Assembly (NCBI RefSeq): GCF_017347095.1
Contig: NZ_JADPRZ010000008.1
Location: 54,903 to 118,902, forward strand
Length of the DNA: 64,000 nucleotides
Source of the DNA: Sporosarcina sp. E16_8
GTDB lineage: Bacteria > Bacillota > Bacilli > Bacillales_A > Planococcaceae
Direction: 5' to 3'
Shown here: piece after piece, positions 17,335 to 26,944 of the stretch
Layout of the letters: each line of letters begins with the position of its first letter
Numbering within the stretch: position 1 is the stretch's first letter
Program-made: the position numbers and the translations under genes
The notes under the pieces: model-generated
The model's database searches: none
Told to the model about the DNA's origin: nothing
Seen by the model: the letters and a program-made list of their open reading frames with translations, nothing else

Positions 17335-18489
17335 ATGATCGCTGTTCATTTTGGCGCTGGAAATATAGGTAGAGGTTTCATTGGAAACTTATTGTATCAA
17401 TCCGGATTTGAAACATGCTTTGTAGATGTGAACAGCGAGCTTGTTAAGTTGATAAACGAAAAAAAACAATACCGTGTTGAACTTGCAAATGCAGCTCATG
17501 AAGGACTGCTTGTGAAAAATGTTCGGGCCATTAATAGTGCGACGGATCCGGAATTAGTTATTGAAACAATTGTCAAAGCAGATCTTGTGACGGCTGCGGT
17601 TGGGCCGAATGTGCTGCCCTTCATAGCGGGTTTACTTGCTGAAGGACTTAAGGAGCGTCTCGTTCAAACGGGACAACCGTTAACAATCATCGCTTGTGAA
17701 AATATGATTGGCGGAAGTGCTTTTCTTAAAGAAAAAGTATATGAAAAATTAACTGAAGACGAAAAGTTACGATTTGATGAATGTTTTAGCTTTCCGAATG
17801 CAGCAGTAGACCGCATCGTTCCGAATCAAGTAAATGAAGATAAGATTGCGGTTCAAGTGGAGCCATTTTATGAATGGGTAGTTGAAGAATCAGAAATCAT
17901 TGGCGAAAACCCGCCAGTTAAAGGGATTACGTTCGTTAAAGATTTAGAACCATATATTGAAAGGAAACTGTATACCGTGAATACAGGTCATGCTGCCGTT
18001 GCGTACTTTGGTTATTTGGCGGGTATTAGGAGAATGGACGAAGCACTTGCGAGCGAAGAAATCAGGACTTTGACTGAGAATATTTTGCAAGAAACCGGTA
18101 AATTACTCATTGCTAAATATCAATTTAATGAGCAAGAGCATGGCGATTATATTCAAAAGATTATGGGGCGATTTGCAAATCCATATCTATCTGATGATGT
18201 AACACGAGTGGGTCGATCACCTTTACGTAAACTCAAATTCAATGATCGGCTGGTCGGCCCCGCGACTCAATACGTGGAGTTGTTTGGTGAGACACCGACT
18301 TACTTGGCGCTGGGAATAGCAGCAGCATTGCGTTTTGATTATTTGGAAGATCCAGAAGCAAAACTCATTCAAGAAACAATTAAACAGCAAGGTATTCGTT
18401 ATGCAATTGAAAAATTTACCGGGTTGAAGGCTGGAACAGCTCTATTTACGGCTGTTGAAGAGGGATATCGAAAACTTAAGGGAAATTGA
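17335..18489 (+). CDS. mtlD: Mannitol-1-phosphate 5-dehydrogenase
   Basis: 384 residues, polyol-specific long-chain dehydrogenase family. The N-terminal NAD site is HFGAGNIGRGFIG; the catalytic region includes YIERKLYTVNTGHAAVAYFGYLAG. It oxidises mannitol-1-phosphate to fructose-6-phosphate with NAD. It begins one base after mtlF, so is translationally coupled, and the operon ends at a strong terminator. The gene order A-R-F-D matches that known from Geobacillus. Confidence 0.96.
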   Translation: MIAVHFGAGNIGRGFIGNLLYQSGFETCFVDVNSELVKLINEKKQYRVELANAAHEGLLVKNVRAINSATDPELVIETIVKADLVTAAVGPNVLPFIAGLLAEGLKERLVQTGQPLTIIACENMIGGSAFLKEKVYEKLTEDEKLRFDECFSFPNAAVDRIVPNQVNEDKIAVQVEPFYEWVVEESEIIGENPPVKGITFVKDLEPYIERKLYTVNTGHAAVAYFGYLAGIRRMDEALASEEIRTLTENILQETGKLLIAKYQFNEQEHGDYIQKIMGRFANPYLSDDVTRVGRSPLRKLKFNDRLVGPATQYVELFGETPTYLALGIAAALRFDYLEDPEAKLIQETIKQQGIRYAIEKFTGLKAGTALFTAVEEGYRKLKGN

Positions 18490-18536
18490 CTAATAGTAAT
18501 GACGGTCGTAAGTTTAAGTATTTATCAACTTAATTA

Positions 18537-18583
18537 AAAAATGCCTACCTATATGCACTTCGCATATAGGTAGGCATTTTTAT
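18537..18583. terminator. Terminator of the mtl operon (bidirectional)
   Basis: A roughly 20-bp perfect stem (AAAATGCCTACCTATATGC with its complement at 18562-18581), a 5-nt loop and a T-run. It also serves the converging fdhD gene. Confidence 0.92.
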
Positions 18584-18656
18584 ATGTGAATTTGAATACT
18601 CACACTTAGGCCCTAGTGAATACTTTAATAAACCAGATGTATCTGTCTACTTAGCA

Positions 18657-19475
18657 TCATTTGTCCTGTTTGTTATGAATGTTTTCTTCGCTAATGATTC
18701 GCTCAGGATGAGTGTACAGGTTAAAGGAGCTTTTGCGAATAAATCCGACGGTCGTAATGCCAAGTTCTTCTGCAAGTGTTAGTGCCAATTCCGTAGGTGC
18801 TGATTTTGAAAGAACTATTTCGCAACCGATTTTTGCCACTTTCAATAAAATTTCCGATGAAATACGACCACTGAACACAATTACTTTGTCGCTGACTGGA
18901 ATCTTATGTTTCAAACAATGACCGTAGATTTTATCCAGGGCATTATGCCTTCCAATATCCATCCTCGACATAATAATGTCGGTAGGCGTGCAGAGGGCTG
19001 CATTATGGACGCCGCCAGTTTGATGGAACATGTCTGCTGATTGTTCCATCTGCTCCATTAGGAAAAAGCACTCTTTCGGAGTAAGTGAAATATGAGTTTT
19101 TGTCATTTTCTTTGCCGTCAATGCATCATTTGCGAACACAAATCCTTGTCGACTCATGCCGCAACAAGAGGAGATATAGCGTTTGTTCAGCAATTTTTCG
19201 TAAAAAGGATACATTTTGTCCGTTTTGATATGGACAATCCCCAATTCTTCCTGCACGGAAATAGCTTTGATATCTTCATAGTTCGGAATGACGCCTTCAG
19301 ATGCTAGAAAACCGACGACCATATCTTCGATGTACTCAGGTGAACAAACGATTGTTGCAAATTCTTGGTTGTTGATTTTGATGGTAATTGGATGTTCAAT
19401 GACAATTTGGTCTTCCTTTTTCACTAAATACCCATTTGAGTATCGAAAGACAGTCCGTTTAGTTACTTGTTCCAT
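18657..19475 (-). CDS. fdhD: FdhD sulfurtransferase for formate dehydrogenase maturation
   Basis: 272 residues. FdhD moves sulfur from a cysteine desulfurase to the molybdenum cofactor of formate dehydrogenase. Family stretches are FATIVCSPEYIEDMVVGFLASEG, HQTGGVHNAALC and VFSGRISSEILLKVAKIG. The catalytic-cysteine loop reads ISSCCGMS (Cys104-Cys105) instead of the CxxC of E. coli. GGGGGGAT precedes ATG 19475. It is divergent from the formate dehydrogenase it would serve, with a 253-bp shared control region. Confidence 0.95.
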   Translation of the reverse strand: MEQVTKRTVFRYSNGYLVKKEDQIVIEHPITIKINNQEFATIVCSPEYIEDMVVGFLASEGVIPNYEDIKAISVQEELGIVHIKTDKMYPFYEKLLNKRYISSCCGMSRQGFVFANDALTAKKMTKTHISLTPKECFFLMEQMEQSADMFHQTGGVHNAALCTPTDIIMSRMDIGRHNALDKIYGHCLKHKIPVSDKVIVFSGRISSEILLKVAKIGCEIVLSKSAPTELALTLAEELGITTVGFIRKSSFNLYTHPERIISEENIHNKQDK

Positions 19476-19565
19476 CTGCTTATCCCCCCTACGTTTGTAA
19501 AAGAAAAGTGCTCTAATTGTAAATTGTTTATTCTATCAATTTAAAGTATACTAGTATTTAAGAGG

Positions 19566-19584
19566 GCGTTACAGTATGAAACGC
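19566..19584. promoter_or_regulatory. Dyad in the fdhD-fdhF divergent region
   Basis: GCGTT-ACAGTATGA-AACGC is a 19-bp inverted repeat with a single mismatch pair, placed midway between the divergent genes. It could be the operator of a shared regulator; the protein is not known. Confidence 0.4.
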
Positions 19585-19728
19585 TATGGTGTTATCAAAC
19601 GTTAATTAGAATTATGTATTGGTAGTTCACCATGTCCTGTTAGAGGACTATTCCACTAAGAAAGTGCACATGTCAAGTTGGTGTATTTTTTAAGGTGGTT
19701 TTTTATTTATTAAAAAGGAGGCGACCAC

Positions 19729-22665
19729 ATGCCAATCAAGATTGACGGTTCAAATTATGACTTCGTGGAAGGCAAGACGATTCTTGAGGTGATCAATCAA
19801 TATCAAATTGATCATCCGCAAATATGTTTCTTACCTGAAGTGGATCCGATTGAGACATGTGATACGTGTATCTTGGAAGTAGATGGTCGTCTAATGCGTG
19901 CTTGTTCAACAAAAGCTGTTTCTGGAATGAGTGTAGAACTGTCTTCGACTCGTGCAAAAGAAGTCCAGATGGAGGCGATGGATCGAATTCTCGCAAATCA
20001 TCTCCTGTATTGTACCGTGTGTGACAACAATAATGGCAACTGTAAAATACATAACACGGTGGATATGATGGAAATCGAACATCAAAAATATCCGTATGAA
20101 CCAAAATGTACACAAGAAAGTGTGGATTTCACACATCCATTTTACCGTTACGACCCAAATCAATGCATTGCTTGCGGTCAGTGTGTGGAAGTATGCCAAA
20201 ATCTACAGGTAAATGAAACCTTATCGATTGATTGGAAGAGGGACCGTCCAATTGTCCTGTGGGATGGGGGTACGAAAATCAATGATTCATCTTGTGTCGG
20301 TTGCGGCCATTGTGTTACCGTATGTCCATGCAATGCACTTATGGAAACATCAATGCTTGGTGAAGCAGGATTCATGACTGGGCTAAAAGAGGAAATCCTA
20401 TCGCCGATGATCGATCTTGTCAAAGAAGTGGAGCCGGGGTATAGCGGCATTATGGCCATCTCAGATGTTGAATCAGCGATGCGTGATACGAGGACGAATA
20501 AAACGAAAACAGTCTGTACATTCTGCGGTGTTGGCTGTTCATTTGAAGTGTGGACGAAAGACCGGAAGATATTAAAAATCCAACCCGTTTCAGAAGCACC
20601 AGTCAATGCGATTTCAACATGTATTAAAGGGAAATTCGGTTGGGATTTCGTCAACAGCGAAGAACGAATTACAACACCACTTATTCGGAAAGGCGATTCT
20701 TTTGTTGAAGTTACATGGGAAGAAGCGCTTGACCTTGTTGCTCTGAAACTCGGTACAATCAAAAAAGAGCATGGCAAAGAAGCTGTCGGCATCATTTCAT
20801 CTTCGAAGATTACAAATGAGGAAAACTATGTCATTCAAAAGTTGGCACGCCAGGTATTTGAAACAAATAACGTAGATAACTGTTCACGCTATTGTCAGTC
20901 TCCAGCTACAGACGGTTTATTCCGTACAGTCGGCATGGGAGGGGACGCTGGAACAATTAAAGATATAGCGAAGGCTGGTCTTGTTATTATTGTTGGAGCT
21001 AACCCAGCTGAAGGGCATCCAGTTCTCGCCACTCGTGTGAAGCGTGCGCATAAGTTACATGGACAAAAATTGATTGTCGCCGACTTGCGGAAAAATGAAA
21101 TGGCTGAACGCTCAGATATATTTATTAGCCCGAAGCAAGGAACTGATCAAGTATGGCTCATGGCAGTGACAAAATACATGATTGATAAAGGATGGCATGA
21201 TCAGTCGTTCATTGATGATAACGTCCATTATTTGGATGAATTTAAAGAAGTTCTTGAGAAATATACACTCGACTATGCTGAAAAAGTATGTGGCGTATCA
21301 AGGGATTTGCTAATCAGAACGGCGGAAATGATTCGTGATGCAGACGGTACTTGTATTCTTTGGGGAATGGGTGTTACGCAAAATACTGGTGGATCGGATA
21401 CTTCCGCGGCAATATCCAATTTGCTACTCGCGACGGGTAATTATCGACGTCCTGGCGCAGGTGCCTATCCGCTACGTGGACATAATAACGTTCAGGGTGC
21501 ATGTGATATGGGATCGCTACCAGGATGGCTTCCGGGCTATCAACACGTCACTTATGATTTGGCCCGTCTGAAATTCGAAAAGGCATACGGCGTGAAAATC
21601 AATGATAAGCCCGGACTTGATAATATTCAGATGTTGCATTCCGTCGATGCTGGAATCATGAAAGCCATGTATATCGTAGGGGAGGATATGGCGCTCGTCG
21701 ATTCTAATGCGAATTATGTACATGATGTCTTGTCTAAGCTCGATTTTCTCGTTGTGCAGGATATTTTCTTTTCAAGAACTGCACAATATGCAGATGTCAT
21801 ATTACCGGCAGTTCCATCGCTTGAAAAAGACGGCACATTTACAAATACGGAAAGACGTGTGCAGCGTTTATACAAAGCACTTCCGGAATTGGGCGACGCA
21901 CGGGCGGACTGGTGGATTGTACAGGAAATCGCTATCCGTCTCGGTGCAGACTGGACCTACAGTCATCCAAGTGAGATTTTTGCGGAAATGGCGAGTCTTT
22001 CACCGATATTTAGTCAAGCCGATTATAGCGTAATGGAAGATTGGGACAGCTTCTTATGGGGCAATTTGGATGGTGCAAGCACACCGCTATTATACGTGGA
22101 CGGATTTAATTTCCCCGATAAAAAGGCACGGTTCGCTCTGTCTGACTGGGTGGAACCTGTAGAGTTTCCAGTAGAATATGATCTCCACATTAATAACGGG
22201 CGCTTGCTGGAACATTTCCACGAAGGCAATATGACGAATAAATCGGATGGGATTCAGGAGAAAGTACCGGAAGTTTTCGTTGAGGTTTCGCCGGAACTTG
22301 CAAAAGAACGTGGTGTGTTAAGCGGATCCCTTGTACGCCTGATATCGCCATACGGCGCACTAAAGCTGCCGGCACTTGTAACGGAACGTGTGAAGAAAAA
22401 CGAATTATTCTTACCGATGAATTCGGTTGAAAAAGAATCAGCCATTAATTTCCTAACCGGACCTGCTGTCGATCAGCGCACGAATACACCTGCGTATAAA
22501 CAGACAATGGTACGAATGGAAGTACTTCGAAAAGAGGGCGAAAACCCGTTGCCGAAATCGAACCATCGCAATAAAGAGCGTCACCCGCAAAATGGTGTGG
22601 AAGTAGAGCGGAAATGGGCGCGTCCAGGATATCTACAATTAGCAGAAGATGAGAAAGAGAGATGA
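19729..22665 (+). CDS. fdhF: Formate dehydrogenase alpha subunit (Cys type, NuoG-like N-terminus)
   Basis: 978 residues. Order: a 2Fe-2S ferredoxin domain (CFLPEVDPIETCDTC plus a later Cys) and a NuoG-type His-Cys cluster (HLLYCTVCDNNNGNC). Two 4Fe-4S motifs (CIACGQCVEVC, CVGCGHCVTVC) and the molybdopterin domain with its own cluster (CTFCGVGC) follow. The metal ligand is Cys389 (DNCSRYCQSPAT), where E. coli FdhF has selenocysteine. GGNNVQGAC-like and C-terminal molydopterin-binding segments are present. This resembles B. subtilis YjgC/YrhE: a soluble formate oxidiser whose electron acceptor is unclear. AAGGAGGCG gives a firm start. Confidence 0.94.
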   Translation: MPIKIDGSNYDFVEGKTILEVINQYQIDHPQICFLPEVDPIETCDTCILEVDGRLMRACSTKAVSGMSVELSSTRAKEVQMEAMDRILANHLLYCTVCDNNNGNCKIHNTVDMMEIEHQKYPYEPKCTQESVDFTHPFYRYDPNQCIACGQCVEVCQNLQVNETLSIDWKRDRPIVLWDGGTKINDSSCVGCGHCVTVCPCNALMETSMLGEAGFMTGLKEEILSPMIDLVKEVEPGYSGIMAISDVESAMRDTRTNKTKTVCTFCGVGCSFEVWTKDRKILKIQPVSEAPVNAISTCIKGKFGWDFVNSEERITTPLIRKGDSFVEVTWEEALDLVALKLGTIKKEHGKEAVGIISSSKITNEENYVIQKLARQVFETNNVDNCSRYCQSPATDGLFRTVGMGGDAGTIKDIAKAGLVIIVGANPAEGHPVLATRVKRAHKLHGQKLIVADLRKNEMAERSDIFISPKQGTDQVWLMAVTKYMIDKGWHDQSFIDDNVHYLDEFKEVLEKYTLDYAEKVCGVSRDLLIRTAEMIRDADGTCILWGMGVTQNTGGSDTSAAISNLLLATGNYRRPGAGAYPLRGHNNVQGACDMGSLPGWLPGYQHVTYDLARLKFEKAYGVKINDKPGLDNIQMLHSVDAGIMKAMYIVGEDMALVDSNANYVHDVLSKLDFLVVQDIFFSRTAQYADVILPAVPSLEKDGTFTNTERRVQRLYKALPELGDARADWWIVQEIAIRLGADWTYSHPSEIFAEMASLSPIFSQADYSVMEDWDSFLWGNLDGASTPLLYVDGFNFPDKKARFALSDWVEPVEFPVEYDLHINNGRLLEHFHEGNMTNKSDGIQEKVPEVFVEVSPELAKERGVLSGSLVRLISPYGALKLPALVTERVKKNELFLPMNSVEKESAINFLTGPAVDQRTNTPAYKQTMVRMEVLRKEGENPLPKSNHRNKERHPQNGVEVERKWARPGYLQLAEDEKER

Positions 22666-22671
22666 TCTACG

Positions 22672-23148
22672 ATGGCGGCGCCAATTACTTCTATAAAAAA
22701 GAAAGTAATGACAACGCAGGAAATCAAACAGAATAAACTTGAGGAGCTACAGTCATTAATTGCAGAACAAGACCAGGCTCTCAATAAAATATTAGAGATC
22801 ACTGGAGAGTTGGATGGCGCAGGAGTCTTCGACGCGCTGAAGGCAATGGTGAAAGCAAAGGGGGATATCGCAAAAATTGCAGTAGACCAAGCGTCACGTG
22901 ACCCAGTGACCAACATCATCAACCATGTGCTAAATGCAACCAGTGTGATTTCATCTATTGACCCTGATGTTACAGCGAAACTTGCAGCGAGTGTTAAAGG
23001 TGGATTGCATGAAGCTGAGCTCTATAGCGGTAATGGGCAAAAAGTAAGTGTTTTTCAATTGATGACTGCATTAAATGATCCTGATACGAACCGTGCTGTG
23101 AAATATGGACTGGATTTTCTGAAAGGGATGGGGAAAGCGTTAGAATAA
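22672..23148 (+). CDS. DUF1641 protein, formate-dehydrogenase partner (YjgD-like)
   Basis: 158 residues with the DUF1641 core GVFDALKAMVKAKGDIAKIAVDQ and the C-terminal LMTALNDPDTNRAVKYGLDFLKGMGKAL. In B. subtilis the homologue YjgD follows the formate dehydrogenase YjgC. Its function is unproven; a structural or electron-transfer role is inferred from context. It begins 6 bp after the fdhF stop, with a GA-rich site inside fdhF. An internal ATG at 22708 (MTTQEI) is an alternative start. Confidence 0.88.
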   Translation: MAAPITSIKKKVMTTQEIKQNKLEELQSLIAEQDQALNKILEITGELDGAGVFDALKAMVKAKGDIAKIAVDQASRDPVTNIINHVLNATSVISSIDPDVTAKLAASVKGGLHEAELYSGNGQKVSVFQLMTALNDPDTNRAVKYGLDFLKGMGKALE

Positions 23149-23209
23149 GATAGCAAGTAGTAGGACATTCAAATAATTGCTAGTAATATGTTTCGATTAG
23201 CCATAAAAT

Positions 23210-23241
23210 AATCAGCCATGTATGGTAATGGCTGATTTTTA
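23210..23241. terminator. Terminator after the formate dehydrogenase operon
   Basis: AATCAGCCAT pairs with ATGGCTGATT, followed by TTTATTTT; it also faces the converging DUF4395 gene. Confidence 0.85.
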
Positions 23242-23259
23242 TTTTGCGTTATTCATTAC

Positions 23260-23667
23260 TTAATTACGTCGATAACTCCATTGTTGGTATTGGAAGCGTA
23301 CAAAGCAACCTATGCAAAAACCTAGAATTGCGATGAGTGCAGCTAGGCCAACCATCATCGTAGCAATATTAAATAATATAATCCAATTCAATAAAAAACT
23401 CACGTTTGCAACGAATAGAAATCCGACAGCCAACCATTGGTTAAATCGTAACTGCGAGTAGTCTTCCTGAATATATTGATTAGCTGGTCTAGCTAAAAAT
23501 CGCTTTACAAGTACTAAAATCGGATGGAATCCCGTTAATAAACTTGAAAGATTCGCGATTAATGGAATGAGTAAAATCCAAGCTGACTGTGTTAGTAGTG
23601 AAATAATTACAGTCAAAACAATCGTCCATTGATTCGCCATTACCAAAGGTTTTGGTATTGTCTTCAT
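23260..23667 (-). CDS. DUF4395 membrane protein
   Basis: 135 residues with about four hydrophobic segments. IPKPLVMANQWTIVLTVIISLLTQ, GFHPI and RFNQWLAVGFL match the DUF4395 pattern, and the start of the protein, with Pro, Asn and Gln, is typical. It is an inner-membrane protein of unknown function, often near thiol or redox genes in other genomes. It stands alone here. Confidence 0.82.
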   Translation of the reverse strand: MKTIPKPLVMANQWTIVLTVIISLLTQSAWILLIPLIANLSSLLTGFHPILVLVKRFLARPANQYIQEDYSQLRFNQWLAVGFLFVANVSFLLNWIILFNIATMMVGLAALIAILGFCIGCFVRFQYQQWSYRRN

Positions 23668-24005
23668 ATTAAAACCTACTATTCTAATTGGATTTTATAC
23701 TATTATATGTTATGGTGACCGGATTGTACATTAGGAGGGATAAAAGCAGTGTAAAGGGGCTCCCATAACTTCTTAATGTAAAGTAGAATCGGTTTTTGGT
23801 ATTTATCTAAAATTGAAGTTCAAGGTCTCCATACGTAATAGAGAGCTCAACTATATTTCGACTGGCTTTAATTTTCCAACCTATTCAGTGTATTTTATAG
23901 TTATACTTTCTTCCTTTATTAGTCAAAATGACAGAATTGAGTTTAAGGACAACTATCAGCCCTAGATGTACATAGCTGAAATTTTGTTTTGGAAAGGATT
24001 ACTGT
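23668..24005. other. Intergenic, 338 bp
   Basis: Divergent region between the DUF4395 gene and the EamA gene. I see no frame with a ribosome-binding site and no repeat-family copy; it presumably holds the two promoters. Confidence 0.5.
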
Positions 24006-24896
24006 ATGAATAAAAAAGCTTTTTTACTTGCGCTGTTTACAGTCATTGTATGGGGATCAGGGTTCGCCGCTATACGAGCTAGTTTGCTAGGTGGCTATTC
24101 ACCGGGCCATTTGGTACTTACTCGCTTTTTAATCGCATCCAGCGTGTTCGCCATTTATGCACTCTGGCCTGGGACTACATTCCGATTACCTAGAAAAGAG
24201 GATATACTTAAGATAAGTGTACTTGGGTGGATTGGAATTAGTGTTTATCACTGGGGAGTTACATATGGGGAAGTGACGGTTTCAGCAGGTACCGCAGGAA
24301 TGTTCATTGCTTCTGCTCCTGTTTTCACTGCATTGATAGCTGTCATTTTTCTGAAAGAACGGTTAAGTACTCTCGGTTGGGTGGGAATGTTTGTTGGGAT
24401 TATCGGGATTTTTCTCATTACAATTGGATCTGAGGGAACATCTTTCACTATTTCAAAAGGAGTTATTTTCATTTTAATCGCATCTGTTGCAACATCCGCT
24501 TTCTTCGTTTTCCAAAAACCATTATTGAGAATTTATCGTCCAATAGAATTAACCGCATACTTCACTTGGGCAGGGACACTGCCATTTTCAATTTACTACC
24601 CAGGTCTCCTACAAAGCATTCAAGGGGCGACAATCGAAGCAAATTTTTCGACTATATATCTGGGGGTTTTTCCTGCGGCGATTGCTTATGTTGCATGGGC
24701 TACGGCACTTTCATTGGGTGAAACGGGCTCTGTTGCAAGTATGTTATATGCTGAACCTGTTGTCGCCATTATTGTCGCGTTGCTATGGTTGCAGGAATTT
24801 CCAAGTATCTTGTCTATTATAGGAGGCATTGTCGCCATTGTAAGTGTTATCATTGTCAATTGGATTGGCATTAAACGTCGGCCCGTCTTACGATAG
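24006..24896 (+). CDS. EamA/DMT-family transporter
   Basis: 296 residues made of two EamA halves (about ten membrane helices). Halves begin with FTVIVWGSGFAAIRASL and FILIASVATSAFFVFQKP, and the repeated PVFTALIAVIFLKERL / PVVAIIVALLWLQE pair is diagnostic. A short basic tail ends the protein. These transporters export metabolites or amino acids; the substrate cannot be read from sequence. GGAAAGGATTACTGT before ATG 24006 is an acceptable start signal. Confidence 0.92.
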   Translation: MNKKAFLLALFTVIVWGSGFAAIRASLLGGYSPGHLVLTRFLIASSVFAIYALWPGTTFRLPRKEDILKISVLGWIGISVYHWGVTYGEVTVSAGTAGMFIASAPVFTALIAVIFLKERLSTLGWVGMFVGIIGIFLITIGSEGTSFTISKGVIFILIASVATSAFFVFQKPLLRIYRPIELTAYFTWAGTLPFSIYYPGLLQSIQGATIEANFSTIYLGVFPAAIAYVAWATALSLGETGSVASMLYAEPVVAIIVALLWLQEFPSILSIIGGIVAIVSVIIVNWIGIKRRPVLR

Positions 24897-24972
24897 ATGG
24901 ATACCATATGAGCGACAGAATCCATTTGGCGGTAGTAACTGTTTTGCAAATTGTAAATTATTCAAGAAAATG

Positions 24973-25024
24973 AAAGACGCCAGATTCCAAAACAGTTCCG
25001 AGTTGTTTTAGAATCTGGCGCTTT
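24973..25024. terminator. Convergent terminator hairpin
   Basis: An 18-bp stem (GACGCCAGATTCCAAAAC with its near-complement at 25005-25022), lying between the EamA gene and the oppositely oriented DUF1540 gene. Confidence 0.78.
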
Positions 25025-25081
25025 CCATTGTGAATGATACTAGGCTTGAACTAAATTACTGATTTTCGAAAACGTCGTTAT

Positions 25082-25237
25082 TCAATCTCTTGGCACGAAT
25101 GTTTTGCAATCCGTTTCTTCGCTACTAGTTGCCTTTTTACCTTTTTGGCTGACTACGTAGATAGAATTCGCTTTACATTTGTTTCCCGGACCCCAATACT
25201 TACAGTTGCTCACTTCACAAAGAATTTCTTGAGCCAT
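25082..25237 (-). CDS. DUF1540 domain protein, 51 aa
   Basis: A short gene: ATG 25237 preceded by an ideal AGGAGGTGTGAT (25244-25253 on the minus strand). The product begins MAQEILCEVSNCKYWGPGNK, then KCKA, and ends with TDCKTF. It carries the four spaced cysteines of DUF1540, a small probable zinc-binding protein found widely in spore-forming Firmicutes. Role unknown. It is divergent from purU. Confidence 0.88.
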   Translation of the reverse strand: MAQEILCEVSNCKYWGPGNKCKANSIYVVSQKGKKATSSEETDCKTFVPRD

Positions 25238-25424
25238 AGTATCACACCTCCTTTTTGTTATGATGAACAGAAACAGGAGGATTGATACTTTAATTCTTTA
25301 ACAAGCACCTATTTATAGAACTATCTTGATTTGTTAAAAGTAAGTTGTAGTGCAAACATTGCGTAGTCGTGTAGTATGACGGATACTATTAACGAGCACG
25401 ATTAATATTAGGAGATGTTCAGAA

Positions 25425-26333
25425 ATGTCTATAAAAAAAGAAGTTGAAATGAAACTGAAACAACGTGGAAATAAAAGAGAAAACCGGGGGCGGCTGTTAG
25501 TGAAATGTCCGGATAAACCGGGAATTGTATCAATGTTGTCGACGTTTTTGCTTAATCATGATTCAAATATTATTGAATCAAGTCAGTATTCAAATGATCC
25601 GGAAAAGGGTAACTTTTTTATTCGAATGGAGTTTTACTGTGAAAACTTGAAAGAAAAGTCAGCACAATTGGAAAGTGAGTTTGAGGCGATCGCTACCAGT
25701 CATTCTATGGATTACCACTTTGCTTATGAAAATGAGCGGAAGCGGACAGCCATTTTTGTTTCAAAAGAGACGCATTGTTTGATGGAACTTTTGTGGGAAT
25801 GGCAAAATGGCGATTTAGACACTGATATTGTCGTCGTTGTAAGTAATCATGAGGACGCGCGAGGGGTGGTCGAATCTTTAGGAATTCCTTTTCACTATAT
25901 ACCGGCCAATAAGGATATCCGTAAACAAGTTGAAGAAGAACAGATTCGCCTAATGGAGGAATATGGTGTTGATTTACTAGTACTTGCTCGTTATATGCAA
26001 ATTCTCACGCCTGATTTTGTCGGTCATTTTCAGCATCGGATCATCAATATTCACCACTCTTTCTTGCCGGCGTTTATCGGAGCCCGACCATATGAACGTG
26101 CATATGAACGTGGCGTGAAGCTTATAGGGGCTACATCCCACTATGTAACGAATGATCTTGACGAAGGTCCGATAATTGAACAGGATATCGAGCGAGTGGA
26201 TCATCGAGATGACGTAATTGATTTGAAAAAAATCGGCAGTCGCATTGAGCGGCGCGTTCTTGCAAAAGCTGTAAAGTGGCATCTTGAGAATCGGATTATT
26301 GTTGAAGATAACAAAACGATTGTGTTTCATTAA
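25425..26333 (+). CDS. purU: Formyltetrahydrofolate deformylase
   Basis: 302 residues. The N-terminal ACT domain (LLVKCPDKPGIVSMLSTFL) is followed by a formyltransferase-type hydrolase domain. The active site is visible: Asn and His in INIHHSFLPAF, then VKLIGATSHYVTNDLDEGPII with the catalytic Asp. It releases formate from 10-formyl-THF and balances one-carbon pools. A formate dehydrogenase nearby could consume the formate, but the two are not in one operon. TTAGGAGATG precedes ATG 25425. Confidence 0.96.
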   Translation: MSIKKEVEMKLKQRGNKRENRGRLLVKCPDKPGIVSMLSTFLLNHDSNIIESSQYSNDPEKGNFFIRMEFYCENLKEKSAQLESEFEAIATSHSMDYHFAYENERKRTAIFVSKETHCLMELLWEWQNGDLDTDIVVVVSNHEDARGVVESLGIPFHYIPANKDIRKQVEEEQIRLMEEYGVDLLVLARYMQILTPDFVGHFQHRIINIHHSFLPAFIGARPYERAYERGVKLIGATSHYVTNDLDEGPIIEQDIERVDHRDDVIDLKKIGSRIERRVLAKAVKWHLENRIIVEDNKTIVFH

Positions 26334-26431
26334 TTAGAGTTTAGCTTTTGGTACAGTTTTGAATAGTGAAGGAATCTAGATTGCTTAGCACACGGTATCT
26401 GTATTTTAGTAAATGGAAAGACAAAATAAAT

Positions 26432-26498
26432 AAGGCCAATTTCTCACATAAACACGAATGATTACAACTTCGTGTTTAAGGGAATTGGTCCTTTTTTT
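26432..26498. terminator. Two-part convergent terminator
   Basis: Inner stem AAACACGAA/TTCGTGTTT and outer AAGGCCAATT/AATTGGTCCTT end in a seven-T run, between purU and the minus-strand gene at 26515. Confidence 0.8.
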
Positions 26499-26514
26499 GT
26501 TTTGTGAATGATTC

Positions 26515-26874
26515 CTATGTGCACTGAAAAGATACGATTCTATCCAATTCTATTCTCCATGGAATCCATGCATAGCCATCCCATTTAAAACCAGTTGTTG
26601 TCATATAATCGATGTATGTTGGATGAAACCAAAAAGAAGTCCGGTTTACGAGCCGTAGGTAAGTATCTCGATATAAGCAACCACGTAACGCGCCTGGATC
26701 TATGGAAAGTGGTCCCGTTTGTTGTTTTGGAATAGTAGATGGTGGTGCATTAGTCGGTGCAGCACCTTGTTTCGTAAATTGAACTGATTCTTGATTTTTT
26801 GGATAATGTGGCTGTCCAAAGGGGAACTCCGAGTTATTGGGATTGTGCGGGACTGAAAATTGATCATCAGACAT
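26515..26874 (-). CDS. Hypothetical protein, 119 aa, Pro/Gln-rich N-terminus
   Basis: The first ~55 residues are low-complexity and rich in Pro, Asn, Gln and Thr. The last ~65 are compact and aromatic (LSIDPGALRGCLYRDTYLRL, then FWFHPTYIDYM and GYAWIPWRI) with two Cys. No signal peptide. The ATG is preceded by AGGAGGTG (from the minus strand of 26880-26888). The bipartite look resembles surface or spore-associated proteins, but I cannot name the family. Confidence 0.65.
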   Translation of the reverse strand: MSDDQFSVPHNPNNSEFPFGQPHYPKNQESVQFTKQGAAPTNAPPSTIPKQQTGPLSIDPGALRGCLYRDTYLRLVNRTSFWFHPTYIDYMTTTGFKWDGYAWIPWRIELDRIVSFQCT

Positions 26875-26944
26875 AATTGAACACCTCCTTTATCGATACA
26901 TACCTAGTAATATATGTGAGAATCGTATATTAGGAACCAGTTAG

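Noticed and set aside
20881..20895. Selenocysteine in formate dehydrogenase
   Set aside because: The ligand codon is TGT (Cys389), so no recoding is needed.
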